This document shows positions 49,161-61,702 of a DNA stretch of 64,000 nt, piece after piece. The stretch comes from Ephemerocybe angulata (taxonomy: Eukaryota > Basidiomycota > Agaricomycetes > Agaricales > Psathyrellaceae), in contig JAACJK010000117.1 in NCBI GenBank assembly GCA_013368325.1, positions 248,001 through 312,000 of the forward strand. The letters are read 5' to 3'. Numbering within the stretch: position 1 is the stretch's first letter; each line of letters opens with the position of its first letter. A program made the translations under genes and the position numbers. The notes beneath the pieces are model-generated. The model did not search any database and had not been told where the DNA came from. It saw only the letters and a list, made by a program, of their open reading frames with translations.

Positions 49161-50146
49161 ATGACCTTGACCCTACAAGAAACGCGTTCTTCCGCTGGGG
49201 TATCTGAAATGCACACCTCGACGACTGTCTCAATTGCCGACACGACGACGCCTTTAAAGTCACCAACGAAGGAGGCGTCCAGCTCAGACACGCATCCGCC
49301 CAAACACAAATTCGGGTTCTCTGACATAGCGAAACTCTTCATCAGGATGCGTCGACATCAGAGAAGGGCCTCAATATCTAGAAAGACGACTCCAGGGGGG
49401 ACTGAGGAGTCCGAGGTCGACCAGAAGCCGTCGACGTCACCAACCCAGCATGAAACGACGTCAGGCCCTGCCAAAATCGCGAGCAGCCCACTGGCGGACG
49501 TGGCGAACGGCACTCCTCGCTCTGGTGGAAATGATGCTACATATCCTCCAGTCGCATCGCGGAGCGTAACGCCCCCGCCCACTCCACATAGGATCCAAAT
49601 TCGACATTTCGGCACGCATTCCATGTTCCACGGAGGGAAATCTAAATCCAACCACCTCTGTTCCTCTTCTGGAGACGAGCCTATTTCGCACCCAGGAATG
49701 AAAGAGAGCATGCTCTTTGGCGTTCAGGCTATTCCAGTCGAGTACACCGACCGTTTCGATTGCGTTGGAGGAGTGAACGCCGTGACGCTACTCAGAGCTA
49801 CGAGAAACACGTTGCTCGAAACTGTGGAAGAGTTCCTTGGGGCGAACGCCCTTGTAGACGAGCTGTACGTATCCGACCTTTATTGTTGCCCTGGAAACCT
49901 CAGGCTAACGTGCCGTCTAGATGGGACTGTACGATATGTGGCCCCAAGCATGGCGGATACAAAGTAGAGGTGGGCCCCTTTTTCATTCCTGATAACCCGA
50001 GTCTCATGATGTTATGGGTTCATTAGATTAGCTATTCTGCGTCTGCAACGCGGTGTTCGAGGCCGGATCCCCACCGCCCTGTCGCACTCGACCGTGTCAA
50101 AGGAATTCCAGGGCTCATGACTATCGTCAAGCGGGAGGATGTTTGA
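49161..50146 (+). CDS. Conserved Agaricomycete-type protein, unknown function
   Basis: Three exons (49161-49864, 49921-49969, 50027-50146) give 290 aa. The N-terminal half is disordered and rich in serine, threonine and proline, with a short basic patch (RMRRHQRRASISRK). The C-terminal half is structured: NAVTLLRATRNTLLETVEEF, then across the first intron ELWDCTICGPKHGGYKVEI, and in exon 3 YSASATRCSRPDPHRPVALD and VKGIPGLMTIVKREDV at the stop. I recall this C-terminal pattern from uncharacterised mushroom proteins but know no function. The third exon acceptor is taken at TTCATTAG (50026) because it alone keeps the frame. Confidence 0.65.
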
Positions 50147-50603
50147 TTCTATCCAAACTACGTCCCTTATACCACTCCTTCGCAGATACTCCCGCTACTG
50201 GTGGCCGCGAACTTGTCGAGTCTTCCCTCCCCTGCCGACGCATACGCTTCGATTCACAGATCTTCAGTCCCGTTCGATCCGTCATTTGGTTGTCAGATGC
50301 ACAGTTTACATTACTTGTTTCCAAATATTGATAATGGCTGCACCTTGAAGCTTGAAGCTTGAAAGCTGAATAGGATAAAAAGGTTGCTCTGCCGTTCACT
50401 CGATGACAGACTGTTCTCTGCCCAGATGAATCGCCAACTGAGAATAAGCGCCCGTGACGTCACGCATTCTGTTGCGATTTTCGCTGGGTTGCCTGTCAAC
50501 GCGGACATTTACGAAGTTAGCCCCAGTGCGGGAAGGAATAGCGCCATTGACGGCGGTCGAGACCCTGGTAACTACTACATAGTCGCACATTCTGTGTATG
50601 CAT
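50147..50603. promoter_or_regulatory. Convergent spacer with a perfect CRE-type palindrome
   Basis: CGTGACGTCACG (50453-50464) is a perfect 12-bp palindrome containing the CRE core TGACGTCA. It directly abuts a copy of the dispersed TAAGCGCCC motif (50445-50453). The site lies between two converging gene ends, an unusual place for a promoter element. Confidence 0.4.
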
Positions 50604-53600
50604 CTAAATCGCCTCGGACGTAGACGGTTTCACCTTTCTTTCTGCAACCTCATACAGGTGCACTTTGTCTCCACTCTCATCAACCAGTGCTTTGAACAGG
50701 CCCTTCGGTTTTGCCAATAGTTCTGCGGGAGATGCAAACTCAGCCTAGGCACGGAGTGTCAGTCAGATGACCCAGCCTGAGAGCAGGTGGGACAACTCAC
50801 GATATGGCCAGCATCCAAAACCATCTCATTAGTGAGAGCAGTGTGTTAATTGAGGTATCAAGATCGCTCAAGGAGCACTTACAATCCGGTCCGCGTCGAT
50901 GATGGTTTGGAGACGATGCGCTATCGTCATAACTGTGACGTCTGATCCAAGCTCTCCGCGGAGGGTGTGCTGGATAATGTTGTCCGTCTCATGGTCTGCC
51001 AACCGGTCAAAAACGCGTTGAATATCTGAGATTGGTACTTGCCTATGGCGGAGGTCGCTACCAGAATGAACGTAGTCAGAAATAGTCGACCTCTCATTGG
51101 AAACAAACTTCACCTTCATCTAATATCAGCAGTTTGCTTGAACGAACGATTGCCCTTGCCAACGCAATCAATTGCCTTTGTCCGACAGACACGTTTGAAC
51201 CCCTGCTCGCGATGTTGCTATCCAAACTCAACCGTCCTTCCCTGCCGTCGGTTTGGGCTGCGTATAAGCCACAAGATCGCAAAGCAGCGTTGAGCGTTGG
51301 ATCGTCATATTCTTCGAAAGGGTCAAGGTTATATCTGAGGGTACCTGTGAGGAGTGTCAGCAATGTGGCGAGAACGTAAGTAACACACGACGGACCGCTG
51401 AGGAGTTCAGGCATCTGAGGAATAACAGTGATGTTTGAGCGCAGACTGTCTAGGTTGATCTCGTTCGTCGGTAAGCCATCGAAGTAAATGCTTCCTTCAG
51501 TAAGTATACAACGCAGAAGCGACAGTGTGAGGGAGCTCTTGCCGCTCCCCGTCCTCCCCACAACGCCAACCCTTTCTCCTGCGCGGATGTTGAAGTTTAA
51601 GTCGTGAAGCACGGCGGGTCCGGTCTTCGAATAGCGGGATGTAAGATGCTCGGCTCGCAGTTCGCCACTCGTTGGCCATGCCGCTGGGGGCTTACCCCTT
51701 TCTGTTGGTTTGGGCTCTTGTTCGATCTCTGTGTATGCTGCAATCCGTTCAATGCTGAAGAAGTATGATCAGCCACGCTCGAGCTACCTAATGCTATGGG
51801 TCAGCTAGACGGACCTATTCGCCTCGACTTGGAACATATTGAAAACTCGGACCAGCCAAAGAATCCCAGACGCAAACCTCACCGAGCGGTTCAAAGAGAA
51901 GCCGACATTTGCAGAGCTGATGTTGCCGGCGTAAGTCAGGTATGCTGCTAAGGACGCAGTAAAGGCGGCGCCCAGGACATCAATCCGGAAGTTAATCCAC
52001 CTATTGAGGTCGAAGCTCATGCGCGCAATCCTGACATAGTGGTCAATCCTCTTCTTGAGTTCCTCTCTGTATACGTCCTCTGCACCATATGCCCGAAGTG
52101 AGACTATAAGGAATGGGGCACGGTCATTAGAATCTCTATCAAAAGACAATCGGATAAAGCTACCTAGACCAGCCATTGCAGCCTCGAAGTGTGCAAGCAT
52201 AGGTGCCTTTGCATTGCTAAGGAAGGAAATCAGAGCAATGTATGGCATTTTCAGTCAGAGGCACTTACCTTAGCTCCCGCTTCACTGACAGCTGTGCTTT
52301 CAGATACATACTCCCAAGCCATATCCCTATGCCAGCGATAAGAGTACCGGGCAACGTAAAAAGCGGCACAAACATGACGGCGGAGATGAGGGCGACAATC
52401 ATTTGCAAAGCTAGACCCTGAACTTGGTTCGCATTTGTCATGAGTTCACCATCGACCGTGTCAATGTCCATCGTCAGCCTAGCAATTATACGGGAGACTG
52501 GAGTTTCATCAAGCCATCTAAGGGTCACTGTTGGTATTAGGAGTGCGAGATTGTTTTGAGTACTTTACCTGAAGGTTGTCCCTAGGATGGACTCTACGAG
52601 AAGCCGATGGATCGTTCTTGAGGCTCTCATCTTCCCTAACATGAACCAGATGTCGCGCCCCGCAAAACCAGCTAACAAGATTATGGTTAGTGCTACGTAT
52701 GTCCCGAGATATCTGCAGTGTAAAAATTTAGATTCTCGGCACCCAAACTCAATGAGTACTCACCTCCCAACCTCCACCTCTTCAGCAGGATGTGTTTCGT
52801 ACTGTGAGCTCCAGTGGCCCAGGAACCAGAGGTTGAAGCTGATCATGATGTACTGAAATGCTGTCGATGCAACCCATACAGCGAGGAATAATATGACGTG
52901 GTTTCCGCCGAGGGACTTGATAAGTAGTTTCAACGCCTCCCAGCTGACGCTCCCTTCTTTGATTTCCTCCGAGAGAATAAGCTTCCCCTGTGCCTTCTTG
53001 TCTTTGTCGGATGCGGAAGCGCCGATGGCCCTTTCTTCGCCTTCAACTTTCGCCTCCGCATCTTGCTGAAATTCTCCCTTGAGAGTAGGTTCCGAAGCAA
53101 GTATCGCATCGATGTCGTTTCCACGGCTCGTCGCGACTCCATCAGCGCCGACAGAAACGATGAACTCAGCGACGGGGCTTGCCAGGGCGATGTTATGCGT
53201 CTTAACCAAGTTATTGTAAGGTCTAGCACACTTGGATGTCTGATGTGGTATGACTTACCGCGAGAAGGATGGTCCTGCCTTCTATGAGGTCCCCCTTGAA
53301 GCACTTGTTTACGATCCAAACGGCACTAAACCCCGGTCAGGACTCAGCATTGGGCCTATTGACAGAGATATTTTGACTTGCGTGTGGACGTCCAATGCCG
53401 CCAGAATGTCATCCAGCAGAATGATTTCCGCCTTGGAGTAAATTGCTCTCGCCAATGTAAGGCGCGCTTTCTGGCCACCGCTTCACTCGCTCGTTAGCGT
53501 CGTTCGCACTTCGTACCATAAGTTGCGAAGGCAGATACCTCAATGTCAAGCCACGCTCTCCAACTTCAGTGAGATCGCCGGCTTCGAACATTTCAAGGTC

Positions 53601-56600
53601 TTGCTCCAAGGCACACTGGTGCAGCACTATGTATGAATAAACGTGTCAGCTTGTGCGACTTAGTGAGGCCCGGGATACTTGAACACACCTTTTTTATATC
53701 GCTCATCTTCGTAAGGCGAGTGAAAGAGAATATTTTCTCGAACAGTTTCATTTAAAACCCACGATTCCTGAACGGCGAAAGAAATGCCTCCCGTACGAGG
53801 GAGGTTAAACGCGGAGTCCGAGTCGGCCGAGATTGGAGAAAAGTGCATCTCCCCTGGTTTGCGTTCATGACTAACTCGAAAGTGCAAAATGGGATTAATC
53901 GTTTACCAAGGAGTGCCATGAGCATAGAGGTTTTTCCGGAGCCACTGCAAGAGAATAATCAGCTTATCTGGCTTCGTTTTACTAGGGGGTAACCTACGTT
54001 GCACCGACTATCAAGTTGATTTTCCCTTTCAGAAATTCCAGCTTCCCTGGCACAGACAATCTAAACTGTGAATTCGGTGTCGATGTTCCAGCTGTTTGCT
54101 CTGGACTCCAAGTAAAGGCTGCGTCGCAAAATCCAATGGTTCCATCATCAAGGCTCTGAGAGGTGGGTGGTACCACGGTCTCTGCATCTGAGTACCCTTC
54201 AACAAAAGCGTCAAGAAGGTCGGTCTCTCTGAAGAAGGCATTCATTCTGTCAAGAGAAACCTTGCCTGGACGAAGGAATTAAACATCTCTCCGCTGAATG
54301 CGTTAGGGACACCGACTCACCCCTAGTGAACTCGGTGAGCATCGAACTGGACATCTTGTAAAGCTCGTTCCGCAGAGTGTCGAATAAAATCATGCTCGAA
54401 AAGACGGTGGCAGCAGTGAGTTTCATCTTCATAACTATGGTCGCTGTTGCGTAGGCTGCTAACATTGTTATCGTTGGGATGACATATCTAGAGGAAACAT
54501 AGAAAAATTAGCTAGGCCTTTCGAAATATGAATACCTCATGTCCATACGCGACGATTCCGATGATGAGCCCAAGCATCTGACCATGAAATTTGATTAACA
54601 TCATGGCGGAGAAGGTTGCGCTGGGAGCGCTCACCCTTAACTTCCACACAACCGCCAACTCTTCGTCTCTTCGCTGATCAATCCTTTCCTGTACCTTTTG
54701 TTCCCAACCAAACATCTTTATCATCCGCAATACGTTCACCGCTGGACTGTCCGTGAGAACTCGAGTGCTGAGCGCGTGCGGTGGGCCACTCACATTCAGT
54801 CACCGTTTGTGTCCTATTGTCCGTCTATATGCTATCCTCAGGAAGTGCTACTACCAAGCTTCGGATAAGACTCACCTTCTTCATCTTCTCCTTCTGCATG
54901 CTCTGCAAAACTCCTGACAAGTATCCGGGTACTGGAAGCAACACAACCATGAACGCGAGACCGACGAAAAAACTTTATAAACACAATGTCAATATCACGA
55001 GATCTCATCATACTTTGCTAACCACAAACTGACCTCCAGCCCAAGAGAATATAGAGGAAGATAGAGGAGCCGATCACCTGGAACGGTGTAAACCAGACTT
55101 AGAGATATGGATCAGTGGAAGGCAAAGCAGCAGTACCGAGGATATACCTACAGAGCAAGGCCAGGTTGCGAGCGTTGATGATGTTTTTCATGTCGATAGT
55201 GACCAAGTTGTTCAATTTTCCGATAAAGCTAGCAGTAGTCTTCGGCTTCAGCTTCGCTTGATGTCTTGCTTGTTCGCCATCGCGTTCCCCAGGAGATGGT
55301 ACCTCCGCGCTCCCCTGCTGGGGAGCTTCGCCGGAGGATCGATTCTTTGAGGGTTCTTCATCCACATCAGCTTGTATCCTGATCTTCAAAGCATAGTCGA
55401 AGACGAGCTGCGTCAAGATTGACTCCGCATCCACCAGTGCCCGTGTCATGACAAAGGCGTACGCCTGAAACGCAAACGAGCCTATTACAGGTGCAATGAA
55501 CATAGACAAAACCCAGACCCAAGGTCGAACAGTTGCTCCCCCTCCATGTTCGAGGTTGCTGGGAATCAAAGCGCGATTAGGCATCCCGATCGAGAACGGG
55601 TTTCTTCGGAATGCAACTCACGTCAAAAGCCGGTTCACGGCCAGAGGGGCAGCAAAGAGTGCGACTGGGTAGACAGTCACTGCGACAACGCTCTTGAAGA
55701 ATTCCATGCCTTTACAGGGTAGTCAGCTCCAGTGATCTGGGCACCAATATACGAAGTACGTACCGAATACTTGCATCAAACCGAAGAAGAGGTGATGGCC
55801 CTTCCTCACCTTTGCAGGATTCAGATACTACAGAGACAAATATGTCAGCCGTGTATTCGAAGGAGAGAGGGGGGATGGGTTTACTGGGAAAGCCCTTTCC
55901 GAGAGATAATGTGCCCTATCATAATCAGGTAGCGGCGGCAACTCAGCTGGAGAAAGATGCGCTACTTTCGTTGCGGCCATGATGGTAGGACTGAGGTAGC
56001 TGTAAGTATGGAATGATAGCCAAGACGCGGTCTGTTCAGGGTGTGGCTTCTCCGCGGGATACTATGTTCCCCGGAAATGAAGTTAGCATGTACATCTCCC
56101 AATGTACACTTCAGGTGTCGACACTCACCTTAGGATCAGCTGGCGCGTAGATGTGGGGAATGCAAACAGGGATAATAAACCCTGTCAAGGAGAGCACTCC
56201 AATCCTCAGCCACAAAAGCCACCCTTCGGAAATATCCAGAGGCTGCTTGTCATAGGTTGCGAGGGGCCACAAATCGCGGTAGGCATACACAGCTAGCTCC
56301 GAGAGGAGAATTGTGATGTGGTGTCGCACCAACGATACCTTCCACCTCGGATATGCCGCAGACGACAGAAGTAGACCAAGAGCATACACCTGCAGCGTGG
56401 AGAAACGCCGTGAGATGGGTTTTAACACACCAGCATCAACTCACATTTGCCAGCAGCATTGACCCGTACCACTGCAGATCTTTATGAAGGCCGGGTGCCT
56501 GCGAGCCATACGCAATGAGAATAGGCGGCACGCTCAACCCGACCAAAGCGAGGGATCCAAGGACTCTCGCTATGAAGAACGAAGCCGTGACGGGACCCCC

Positions 56601-56907
56601 GTTTCGTTCTATGAAACCATGTGGACTTCGCACACTCAGAACCATGCCTTCGCCCCTTCGCTCGCGAAAGTAATTGAATGCATAGTGCGCGGCGCCCCGG
56701 AACGCGAGAAAGAGAAATGACGACATGGCCACTGCGAAAGGAACGCCCAAAAGTTCCTTATCGCTGTGTTGTTAGGGTAAGTGAGTCGATTGCACACTGT
56801 ACTAATGAGCGCTGTATTACTCACCTAGGTATCGCGTTCATGCCAGATGCTTCTTTGGAGTAGGCCTCTCCATCGATAGGCCACTGCGTTCGAAAATACA
56901 AAGCCAT
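50604..56907 (-). CDS. ABC transporter, ABCC (MRP) subfamily, full length
   Basis: ATP-driven exporter of conjugates and drugs or vacuolar importer; substrate unknown. About two dozen exons run from [14 protein letters not shown] (56907) to KPSTSEAI (stop at 50604), and the joins I followed stay open. Order: extra N-terminal membrane domain (about 56.8-56.1 kb); TMD1; NBD1 with Walker A GATGSGKTSM, Q-loop FAVQESW, signature LSGGQ and Walker [15 protein letters not shown]2; NBD2 with Walker [11 protein letters not shown], signature VSVGQ and Walker B LLILDEATSAID; then H-loop TIAHRLQT. The NBD1/NBD2 differences, with DD rather than DE in NBD1 Walker B, are typical of ABCC. Introns 53381-53326 and 51042-50996, each just after a Walker B motif, have GC donors (GCAAGT). 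Confidence 0.93.
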
Positions 56908-57836
56908 CGTTACAATTGTTGTGGCTTCGCGATGAAACCCACTGGAGGATGTTGGTGGGAGTCAAGTGCATTTGAGTTGCGTTCTTGTAACGATAGATTC
57001 TTGCCCACGGGTACGGTTCTAATGATTTGCGACACCGCCTACGCACTACGCGTAATGCCGTATAAAGAGCGAGGGCATATGGGCATGGATGTAGTGCTAT
57101 TTGTGCCCAGTCTAATATTTAGATTGAGAAGCTCAAATCCAGGGAACAAGTGCGCTTAAATGTCGCCCATTCCCTTCATCCCTTGAATCCTGGTTTCGAT
57201 TTCTTGCCATGGAAAGCTGCTTTGTATGTCTGCCTCCAACATCACCTACATACTCACCAGAGCCCCCACTCCATGTCTGACTGGATTGACCTGTACAGCA
57301 GAAATGGCCGCGCGAGAAAAAGCGAGCCATCCATCGGAAAGAAGCAGCGGGGTGCACATAACGGTTGTGTGAGTTTCTTGCACGATGCTCCCACTCGTCA
57401 TGCAGGTCTCGATAGATCATAGATGGACGAAGTAGCTCCAAAACTGTGGCCATTCAATCAACAAAGTGCTAAGAATAAACCTATATCATTATCACGAAGG
57501 AAGCAAAGGGAAACAGAAAGCCAACGTTACGTGCTCACTGGGCAGCTGGATGGGATGGAATGACGCCCTCAGGCTGACCGTTGCGGGCGCTTAATCCAAT
57601 TCCAGTGGCTGGACACGCGTACGTCAGTTGGGTTGGAGACATCTAGACACAAGCTGGGAGAAAAGCAACTAAGCAAAGCGCACTAAAGACGGCACCCGGA
57701 AGGAAGGAGGAAAACAACACCATGGAAAGGGATTCAGAACATGGAGGTACACGGTTTCAAGAAGAGAAGTAGCTTAAAAGGTTTGAATTGAGAGTACTTG
57801 CCGCCCATAGCAGCCGGGCATAATCAGGGAGGCCGT
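56908..57836. other. Intergenic spacer
   Basis: Between the ABC transporter start and the SRRM1 stop (both - strand). One TAAGCGCCC motif (57585-57593, reverse). No gene recognised. Confidence 0.5.
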
Positions 57837-59780
57837 TCAAGAGGCGCTGCGCTTCCTGGTGCGGATAACTTTGTTCCTCAGCGCCCTTTCTTTGAGTTCG
57901 GTTTCACGACGTTCAAGTTCGACATTGCTGGTGCTCTGTGAAAGAAAAACTGTGTCAATACCTTCTATGCACGGAGGGAGGGCCACATACCTCCTCGGAA
58001 GACCCTCTTCTCTCCCTACGGTCCTTGTTCTCCCATCGGGACCCCTTTTTGCTAGCAGCAGCCTGCCCTCTGATTTTAAGCTCTCCACGATCTTCGTCAC
58101 TTTCATTACGATAACGACGAGCCGGTCTGTCCACATCCATTCGATCTCTACCCTCCTCCCTCTTAATTGGCATCTCCCTTTCAGCTCGGGGCTGATCTCG
58201 GCCATTCTGACCACGACGAACCGGGGGTGGAGACCTTGACCTGCTGCTACTCCTGCTCCTCGACCTGCTGTCATACCGCCTTCCACGCTCTTGGCGGTTC
58301 CTAGGGGGCGGCGACCTTGAGACAGACCGGCTCGGCGAACGACCCCTTGGCGGGAGGGTGCCCATCGAGGGGCTACGTTTCACCCGCTTCGCTGGGGACG
58401 CACTGCGCCTGCGGGGTGGGGCTCTCACAGGTGAACGAGAGCGGCCAACAGAGTCAGAACGGGGGTGGGGTGAGCGAGAGCGGGATGGGGAGCGAAGGGC
58501 AGGACGTCTCCTTGCTGGGGGCGGGCTGCGACTGTCACGGTATTTTCGCTTGCGCTCGGGTTCCCGGCGAGGAGGGGTGTTGGATGGGGAGCGCGCTCGG
58601 CGCTTCGGGGGAGGCGAGCGGGAAGCAGCGTTGCTTGAAGAAGATACAGATCTACGAGAAGAAGCGCGGCGAGGAGACCTACGCCTGCCTGCTGGGGGAG
58701 GAGCTGGAGAGTACCTGCGGGGAGGCGAACGGTTTCTTCCTTTCGGGGGAGGGGAGACGGATGAACCACGGGAACGGCTGCGGGATGGTGAGCGACGTCT
58801 TGGCGATCGAGAGCGCCTGCGGGGAGGCTTCATACATGTGTCAGACAAGGGTACCACAGAAAACCAATGCGGAGGATCTTACACCGTTGTTATTACCACC
58901 CCCTCGATTCCCCCAGCCTGCGTCCCGAGTGCGTTGCGGCCCATCATAGCCGCCACGACCGCCATCGGGGCCGTCAAATCCTCGTCCTCTACCACGACCA
59001 CGGCCACGTCCTCCCCCCCTGTCGCCACCAAATCCTCCGCGATCACCACCAAACCCTCCCCGCCCACCACGATCGCCACCAAATCCACGATCATCAGAGA
59101 ACGTCCGCCTGTCGTTTCTGTCACCCCCGCGCACTTCGTCGAGCCTCATCCGCCTGTCCCTTTCGCCAATGGCACGCGAATCATTTTCTCGGTTACGACG
59201 CAGTTCTTCTTTCTTTTGTTCCAGGAGGGTGCGAGGAACACCAGAAACTTCTTCTTGAGCTTCGACGAGTAGTTTCCAAAGCTCCGTCATGAATGTCGCA
59301 GTGTGTTTCGTGAGGAACCCTTGGAGCGCGATTTGCATCTTTCTGGGATCAGGATTCTAAATAATGAGAACTTGAATTTAGCGACTAGGCGAGGCGCGGA
59401 AAATGGTGCAGTGTACTGACGGGGTTCTGTTCGTCCTCCAAGAGTCCCATGGCATACTCTATGACGACTTCATCCTCGAAGCCAGTGAGCTCTACGATTT
59501 TCGACGCTACCCAGGGTCTGATGACGGACATGTTCACTTTCCGCGTATCGACCTGTTCCGGGGTTGAAATTTGCTTAGATATGATACAGGAGATAGTTGG
59601 GTTTAACCCTCACCTTCTTTTCGAACTCGACAGGGAATTTCATAGATTTCATGAGCTTGAGCTCTTTGTCGGAGAAGCGCCTGTCCTGCTCGGCGGATGT
59701 GCCTTTGAAGAAACCTATACATGACATTCAGATTTTACAATGATTTAGCTGGTTCACAACGACGTACCTGCATCAGCCAT
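57837..59780 (-). CDS. SRRM1: PWI-domain splicing cofactor, SRRM1/SRm160-like
   Basis: Nuclear coactivator of pre-mRNA splicing and 3' end processing; the PWI domain binds nucleic acid. Six exons (59780-59768, 59714-59614, 59552-59421, 59356-58883, 58827-57991, 57935-57837) give 551 aa. The PWI domain occupies roughly residues 25-125: FSDKELKLMKSMKFPVEFEK, VDTRKVNMSVIRPWVASKIV, LLEDEQNPNPDPRKMQIALQ, FMTELWKLLVEAQEEVSGVP. A glycine/arginine (RGG) stretch follows (GRGRGRGRGRGFDGPDGGRG), then a long arginine/serine/proline-rich tail with many SRSRS repeats. The donor of exon 4 is taken as GGT|GTAAGA to keep frame. It is divergent from an F-box gene with 154 bp between start codons. Long antisense frames here are shadows of the RS repeats. 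Confidence 0.9.
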
Positions 59781-59934
59781 GGTGACTTGAGATTGTGGAT
59801 GGTGGTAGCGGAGAAACAGGTGCAGCGTCCTACAAAAACGGGACAATCACAGGGATGAGCAGGGCGTGGGAACACCTGTCAGATAGGGTACTGTGGGTTC
59901 CCTTGATATCTAACCACCACCTCCGAAGTTCGCT

Positions 59935-61357
59935 ATGGCCCTCGGTCCCCGACTTCCACCTGAGCTCATTGGGCTCATAATCGACGCCTCCGAAGACTCG
60001 TTCCATACCCTCCTTCAGCTATCCTTGGTATCCAAGCAGTGCGTCGGACATGCGCGGAAATACATATTCGAGGACATCCAGCTTGGACACCATCCTCGGC
60101 ATCATACCAGACAGACGAGCCCAACGGAATCAAGTGATGAAGACGCACTTGAGATGGGCCGTATCGAGACTTTTATTTCTCTTCTCGACGAGAACGAGGC
60201 ATTAGCTGCGCACGTCAGGATACTCGCGGTCGTTCTTACGCCTTTGTTTCTCACCGACTTGGAAGAAGCATTCGTTCGGGCATTCCCTCGCATCCTGCGG
60301 CATCTTCGTCGTCTCACATCTCTCACACTCTACGGACCCTGGTTTCACTACAACTGGGAGGTCATGCCTCCTGAAATCAAAGAGGCCATTGCAGAAACTT
60401 GCTCAGGGCCATACATTGACTCCCTCGACTTCTCCGACTTCTCAAACTTCCCAGTCCACCTTTTAACTTCATCAGCCACATTAAAGGAGGTCACCATTGC
60501 GAACGTCTCTATACCTGGCGAGCATGGTGAGACACCGACTGCATCTAAGGATGGACCCACACTTCAAATGATTCCCATTGGCCAGTCGTCACCCCGCCTC
60601 ACACATCTCGCGTCGCTATGTGCATCATCCGTAATCCAGCACTGGCTCCTTGTGGATCCAAAACCGTTCTCTACCCTGGAGTCGATCCGCTGGGTCGTTA
60701 GGAGACAGAGTGATTGGGACGTCTTTCAGCGGGTTGCCGAGCTTTGCAAAGACACATTGCAGAAGCTGTCCCTCCATTTGACGTCGATTGAAGGTGAGCT
60801 ATAGTTGAACCATTTTAGCATCAATGGCTGACCTTGGCGTCGTAGATGCTGTGATCGACCTTGGTGCGACCTCGCCCCTCCCCCGCGTGAAAGACCTCGC
60901 TCTTTTCGCGCATCCCCCCGCCGAATTCGGCCGCCACCATATCCGCTGCTCGGGCAACGATATTATCCTCACCCGAGACGTACTCCGTCGCTCACAAGGT
61001 GGCTTAGACTTCCTATCAATGAACATAACCATCCAGTCGTCAACACTTGCCTTCGATGATTCGACCGGCATTCTCCAAGATCTCGATGTATGGAAGTCTC
61101 TCGACGAATATCTTTCAAATTCAAAGACGGACGCTGCCACCCCACTTCTCGCGAAGCTCACCGTCTCAATCATCTACTACATCACATGCACGACCAGGGC
61201 AGAACCTGAAGGACAAGACCAGAAAGTCAAGGACAGGCTCTCGAAAGAGCTTACGGATGCCTTGGCTTTGAGCGTCGAAGCGAAGAAGGTATCCATCGAC
61301 GTCGTTCTGACGAAGCATAACCTCCATCATACACATGGACCGTCGGACGAGTCATAG
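59935..61357 (+). CDS. F-box protein, tandem paralogue 1
   Basis: Probable SCF ubiquitin-ligase adaptor. Two exons (59935-60793, 60846-61357) give 456 aa. The F-box is at the extreme N-terminus (LPPELIGLIIDASEDSFHTL, then LQLSLVSKQCVGHARKYIFE). A leucine-rich-repeat-like region follows (LRHLRRLTSLTLYGPW, ETCSGPYIDSLDFSDFSNFP). It is 346 bp upstream of a paralogue of nearly equal length with the same motifs in the same order, so the two arose by tandem duplication. The intron sits at the matching place in both, after LSLHLTSIEG and LEFKTGG respectively. No break seen. Confidence 0.8.
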
Positions 61358-61702
61358 GTGGAGGTTTTGGTAGTGGCCATGGGGAGGCTTACTACAACGA
61401 AGGTAGTTCTTGCTGTGCCCTTAATCAAAAGCATCGCTGACTCTCGCTTCGTATCCTCAAGAAGTCACATGAACAATATGTACAACATGCAGGTCAATCA
61501 CAATTCACTTTTGAACCACAATAGACCCCTGAGCGGGAGCAACGAATGACAGACCGGGACAGGATGATTGTATTCGTGGGAGCCGAGACCCATTAAGTTG
61601 AGCCTCGAGGCGATCCCGAGGGTACATAAACTCAATAATCGATGTCACGAGGGCCCCCATCTTGACCCTAAACCACCACCAAGTACGCTTACCTTCCGGT
61701 GT

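Noticed and set aside
50445..57593. TAAGCGCCC copies flanking the ABC transporter as ends of a large transposon
   Set aside because: The ABCC gene is a normal intron-rich host gene. No target duplication or extended terminal repeat is seen, and the motif occurs elsewhere singly.
58317..59292. Long + strand frames across the SRRM1 gene
   Set aside because: Antisense shadows of arginine/serine and glycine-rich repeats. The PWI protein on the other strand splices perfectly.
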